NCBI GenBank assembly: GCA_963708795.1 | Contig: CAVPUH010000004.1 | Span: forward strand, 186,001 to 250,000 | Direction: 5' to 3' | DNA length: 64,000 nt | Source of the DNA: DAIQRJ01 sp963708795 | GTDB lineage: Bacteria; Actinomycetota; Actinomycetes; Propionibacteriales; DAIQRJ01 | Shown here: positions 61,568-64,000 of the stretch, piece by piece | Layout: each line of letters opens with the position of its first letter | Position numbering within the stretch: the first letter of the stretch is position 1 | The notes under the pieces: generated by a model | The model's database searches: none | Told to the model about the DNA's origin: nothing | What the model saw: the letters and a program-made list of their open reading frames with translations, nothing else | Translations under genes and position numbers: made by a program

Positions 61568-62908
61568 ATGACCAACCCAGACTCCCCGATTCCGAATTCG
61601 CCCGATGTGGCGGCGCTCCAGTCTCAGGTGCAGCTCCTGCAGGCGCAGAACGCCGAGTTGACGAGCCGGCTCCAGCCGGGCAACGCGGTCTCTCGAGGCA
61701 TCCGGTCGGCGGTCGTCGTCGTTCTCCTCATCCTGGCGACGGTGCTGGCGTTGTTGGCTCCCCCCGCGATCTGGGGGCGGAACATCCTGCTCAACACCGA
61801 CCGGTACGTCGAGACCGTCGCGCCGCTGGCTCGTGACGCCGGGGTGAAGTCGGCGGTCGTCGCGGCGATCGACGCCGAGTTCGCCAAGAACGTCGACGTC
61901 GCGGCGCTGGCCCGGCAGGTGCTGCCCCCTCGGGCCGACATCCTCGCCGCCCCGCTGGCCGCGGCCGCCAACAACCTCGTCGACAAAGCTGCCACCGAGT
62001 TCGTCAACAGCCAGGCGTTCCTGACGCTGTGGGACACGCTGAATCGGACCGCGCACACCCAGATCGCCGCCAACCTCACCGGCCAGAACGCCGGCACGGC
62101 CCTGCAGGTGCGCAACGGCACGGTCTACCTCGACCTTGCCCCGGTCGTCGCCGCCGTCAAGACCCAGTTGGTCGACTCCGGCTTCGCCCTCGCTGCGAAC
62201 GTGCCCACCGTCAACACGCAGATCGAGGTCGCCCAGATCAGCCAGGCTCACAACTTCCGTGGCTACACGAAGGCGTTGAACGCGGCGGCGAACTGGCTGC
62301 CCTGGATCGCGCTCGTGCTCTACCTCGGAGCGATCGCCCTGTCCCGGCACCGCCGCCGCACCGTCATCGCGAGTGCTCTCTGCGTGGCGGGCGCGATGCT
62401 CGTCCTGGCCTTGGCGCTGATCATCAGCCGCGGGGTCTACCTGAACAGCCTGCCGGGCGTCTATCTCGACCAGACGACCGCGGGCAACATGTTCGACACC
62501 CTCGTCCGCTTCCTCCGGGCCGGCCTGCGCACGGTGCTCGTCGTGACGTTGGTCATCGCGTTCATCGCGTGGGTGAGCGGACCGTCGCATGCCGCCCGCG
62601 GCATCCGCCGCGTCGTCGTGTCGGTTCCACGTCGGGCCACCGGACGGTGGGCCGGTGGCCCCGTCGGGAGGTTCGTGAGCACCTATCGCACCGCCCTGAT
62701 CGCCGGTGTGCTGGGCATCGCGACGCTGGTCCTCGTGCTCTGGTCGAACCCGTCGCTGGCGGTGATCCTCACGATCGGGATCATCGCGGTCGTCCTGCTG
62801 CTGGTGATCGCCTGGCTGCGCGCGCCTGCCGGTGCCCCGGTCGTCGATCTCACCGACGCCCCGGAGACCACCGAGCTGCCGACCTCGGTCGGCCCGCCGC
62901 CGGTGTGA
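61568..62908 (+). CDS. Conserved integral membrane protein
   Basis: Membrane protein of 446 residues. A coiled N-terminus (DVAALQSQVQLLQAQNAELTSRL) precedes helix 1 (AVVVVLLILATVLALLAPPAIWG). A large outside domain of about 190 residues (NTDRYVETVAPLARDAGVKSAVVAAIDAEF, LDLAPVVAAVKTQLVDSGFALA) follows, then helices near 235-255, 265-290, 320-340, 382-402 and 405-430. Proteins of this layout are common in actinobacteria as conserved hypotheticals; function unknown. GGAGAGG lies before ATG 61568. No partner gene is evident. Confidence 0.78.
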   Translation: MTNPDSPIPNSPDVAALQSQVQLLQAQNAELTSRLQPGNAVSRGIRSAVVVVLLILATVLALLAPPAIWGRNILLNTDRYVETVAPLARDAGVKSAVVAAIDAEFAKNVDVAALARQVLPPRADILAAPLAAAANNLVDKAATEFVNSQAFLTLWDTLNRTAHTQIAANLTGQNAGTALQVRNGTVYLDLAPVVAAVKTQLVDSGFALAANVPTVNTQIEVAQISQAHNFRGYTKALNAAANWLPWIALVLYLGAIALSRHRRRTVIASALCVAGAMLVLALALIISRGVYLNSLPGVYLDQTTAGNMFDTLVRFLRAGLRTVLVVTLVIAFIAWVSGPSHAARGIRRVVVSVPRRATGRWAGGPVGRFVSTYRTALIAGVLGIATLVLVLWSNPSLAVILTIGIIAVVLLLVIAWLRAPAGAPVVDLTDAPETTELPTSVGPPPV

Positions 62909-62929
62909 GCCGACGACACGCCGGAATCG

Positions 62930-62957
62930 GTCCGCGCGGGGGTGATGGCACGCGGAC
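62930..62957 (+). terminator. Possible hairpin terminator
   Basis: GTCCGCG (62930-62936) and CGCGGAC (62951-62957) form a perfect 7-bp stem with a 14-base loop, starting 22 bases after the membrane protein stop. The large loop makes it a modest candidate. Confidence 0.38.
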
Positions 62958-63011
62958 GTTCTCAGCGGCATCCTGACCTGTCAGCTCTCACTGAGTGACT
63001 CGGAGGTCAGC

Positions 63012-63239
63012 ATGAGCGAGCAGGTGCACCGCGAGTCACGCACATGGAAGTTCGGCGTCGCGCTCGTCGCCGGCAAGGTGATCGGACGCGTCCTCGGCAT
63101 CATCGTCGTGTTCATCTCGGCGATGGTGAGTTTCGCGAGCCTGCCGTACTACCCGATCTGGTCGGTCCTTCTCATCGCCCTCGACATCTTCATCATCTGG
63201 GCGCTGGCCACCTACGGCGCGGAGCCCGAGGCGGCCTGA
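63012..63239 (+). CDS. Small membrane protein
   Basis: A 75-residue protein with two hydrophobic helices: WKFGVALVAGKVIGRVLGIIVVFISAMVSFA and YYPIWSVLLIALDIFIIWALATYG. The head is polar and charged (SEQVHRESRT). GGAGG at 63002-63006 lies just before the ATG. It may be a two-pass protein of the kind often found in actinobacteria. Role unknown. Confidence 0.68.
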   Translation: MSEQVHRESRTWKFGVALVAGKVIGRVLGIIVVFISAMVSFASLPYYPIWSVLLIALDIFIIWALATYGAEPEAA

Positions 63240-63263
63240 ACCGGATGGGCTCCGGCGCCGCGG

Positions 63264-63575
63264 TCAGGTCTCCTCGACGTCGGAGAACAGGATCGTGACG
63301 CCACCTGTGGCCAGGCCGAAGATGCTCGGGAACAGGGCCGCGGCCTCCGGGGTCGTCACGGCGGCGCTGGCGGTGTCGTAGTCGGGGAAGTAGAGATCGA
63401 CCATGCGGTACTTCGGTGTGGGCGTCCCGTCTTCCTTGGGCCAGACCTTGGACGTCTCGATGGACTGCAGGCCGGGAAGCGCCCTGGCCAGGGCGACCTG
63501 ACCGTCGGCATATCCGGTCTCGAACGCGGCCGGGTCGACGGGGTTGTCGTAGATGACAGTGATCTTGGTGGGCAT
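63264..63575 (-). CDS. EthD-domain protein
   Basis: Small dimeric ferredoxin-like-fold protein of 103 residues of the EthD family. MPTKITVIYDNPVDPAAFETGY opens it, with ALPGLQSIETSKVW near 34-47, and KYRMVDLYFPDYDTASAAVTTPEAAALF near 59-86. EthD proteins act in ether degradation or polyketide-type cyclisation, but many family members have other roles. ATG 63575 is the best start. No pathway genes adjoin it. Confidence 0.82.
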   Translation of the reverse strand: MPTKITVIYDNPVDPAAFETGYADGQVALARALPGLQSIETSKVWPKEDGTPTPKYRMVDLYFPDYDTASAAVTTPEAAALFPSIFGLATGGVTILFSDVEET

Positions 63576-63695
63576 GGCCGAGAGTAGCGCGACGTCGGTG
63601 CTCACCGTCGGCCGCCGACGGGCCGCCGACGGGCTGCCGGCTGCACTGCCCGCTGCACCCCCGTAACCTGCCGGTCGAGCAGCAGGAGGTGGCGA

Positions 63696-64000
63696 GTGAC
63701 GTACGACGTCGCAGGCGTACGGGCGGCGTTCCCCGCGCTCGAGGACGGGACCGCCTACTTCGACGGTCCCGGTGGTTCGCAGGTCCCACGTTCGGTCGCT
63801 GATGCCGTCGCCGCGACCCTGACCGCCGGTATCTCCAATCGAGGACCGGTGACCGCGGCGTCCCGGCGCGCGGACGAGGTGGTGCGCGGCGCCCGCGCAG
63901 CGGTCGCCGATCTGCTCGGTTCGGACCCGGGCGGCATCGTCTTCGGACGCAGCATGACCGCCCTGTGCTACGAGCTCTCCCGAGCGATGGCGAAGACCTG
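63696..64000 (+). CDS. Cysteine desulfurase-like aminotransferase (class V), N-terminal part
   Basis: The frame is open at the window end, giving the first 101 residues. VRAAFPALEDGTAYFDGPGGSQVP and AVAATLTAGISNRGPVTAASRRADEVV followed by RAAVADLLGSDPGGIVFGRSMTALCYELSRAMAKT match the N-terminus of SufS-like class V PLP enzymes (the DGPGGSQ and GRSMT turns). The GTG start has AGGAGG 8 bases upstream. The PLP Lys lies beyond the window, so the exact activity cannot be decided. Confidence 0.82.
   Translation, partial: MTYDVAGVRAAFPALEDGTAYFDGPGGSQVPRSVADAVAATLTAGISNRGPVTAASRRADEVVRGARAAVADLLGSDPGGIVFGRSMTALCYELSRAMAKT

Overview
The window is high-GC DNA from an actinobacterium whose genus I cannot resolve. 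GTG starts are frequent. The gene families are typical of Actinomycetota: DUF3263 and DUF5302 proteins, a 13E12-type DUF222/HNH endonuclease, otsA/otsB, Tat-type lipoprotein solute-binding proteins and a stand-alone LigD polymerase domain. No rRNA, tRNA, CRISPR array, phage or insertion sequence was seen. The only gene-free stretch longer than 300 bases is 56210-56821, which holds a tandem repeat array.

Layout. 1-7179: end of an amidase, trehalose genes otsB and otsA, and an enolase-superfamily dehydratase paired with an RraA-type aldolase. 7263-28747: a sugar-catabolism region with an FGGY kinase, KDG kinase plus KDPG aldolase, an FAH-family protein plus a ketoglutarate-semialdehyde-type aldehyde dehydrogenase, araD-araA-araB, an IlvD/Edd-type sugar-acid dehydratase and three large family-5 solute-binding lipoproteins without permeases. 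28748-33113: a sortase-type repeat surface protein that has lost its 5' end at the dehydratase stop codon. 33142-37604: a dehydrogenase and a coupled lactonase/amidohydrolase/PLP-enzyme operon. 39867-45498: a sodium-symporter operon with a small membrane partner, a PfkB kinase, a 2-hydroxyacid dehydrogenase and an FGGY kinase. 45556-52352: small regulators, an oxidoreductase, an AraC regulator, a PhyH dioxygenase, PoxB and a GH130 phosphorylase. 52349-64000: mostly housekeeping and hypothetical genes, including a YvlB-like/DUF2089 pair behind a striking promoter, ending in a partial class-V aminotransferase.

How the genes work together. The region looks like a plant-sugar locus. Arabinose enters the pentose phosphate pathway through AraA, AraB and AraD. 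Sugar acids can be dehydrated by IlvD/Edd-type and enolase-type dehydratases and then finished either by the kinase/aldolase (Entner-Doudoroff) pair or by the FAH/aldehyde-dehydrogenase pair to 2-oxoglutarate. The three binding proteins probably capture oligosaccharides for permeases encoded elsewhere.

Caution. About ten genes carry one or more frameshifts. Most are a single extra base in a short run such as CC, GG or a run of five Cs, and the protein signal continues on both sides. This looks more like uncorrected sequence indels than decay, although two genes (2375-3667 and 17650-19804) are hit repeatedly.

The most unusual non-coding signals are the ~82-bp hairpin repeat array at 56289-56775 with a related copy at 11671-11731, the promoter/operator at 60213-60279, and three 8-bp direct repeats at 45525-45548.
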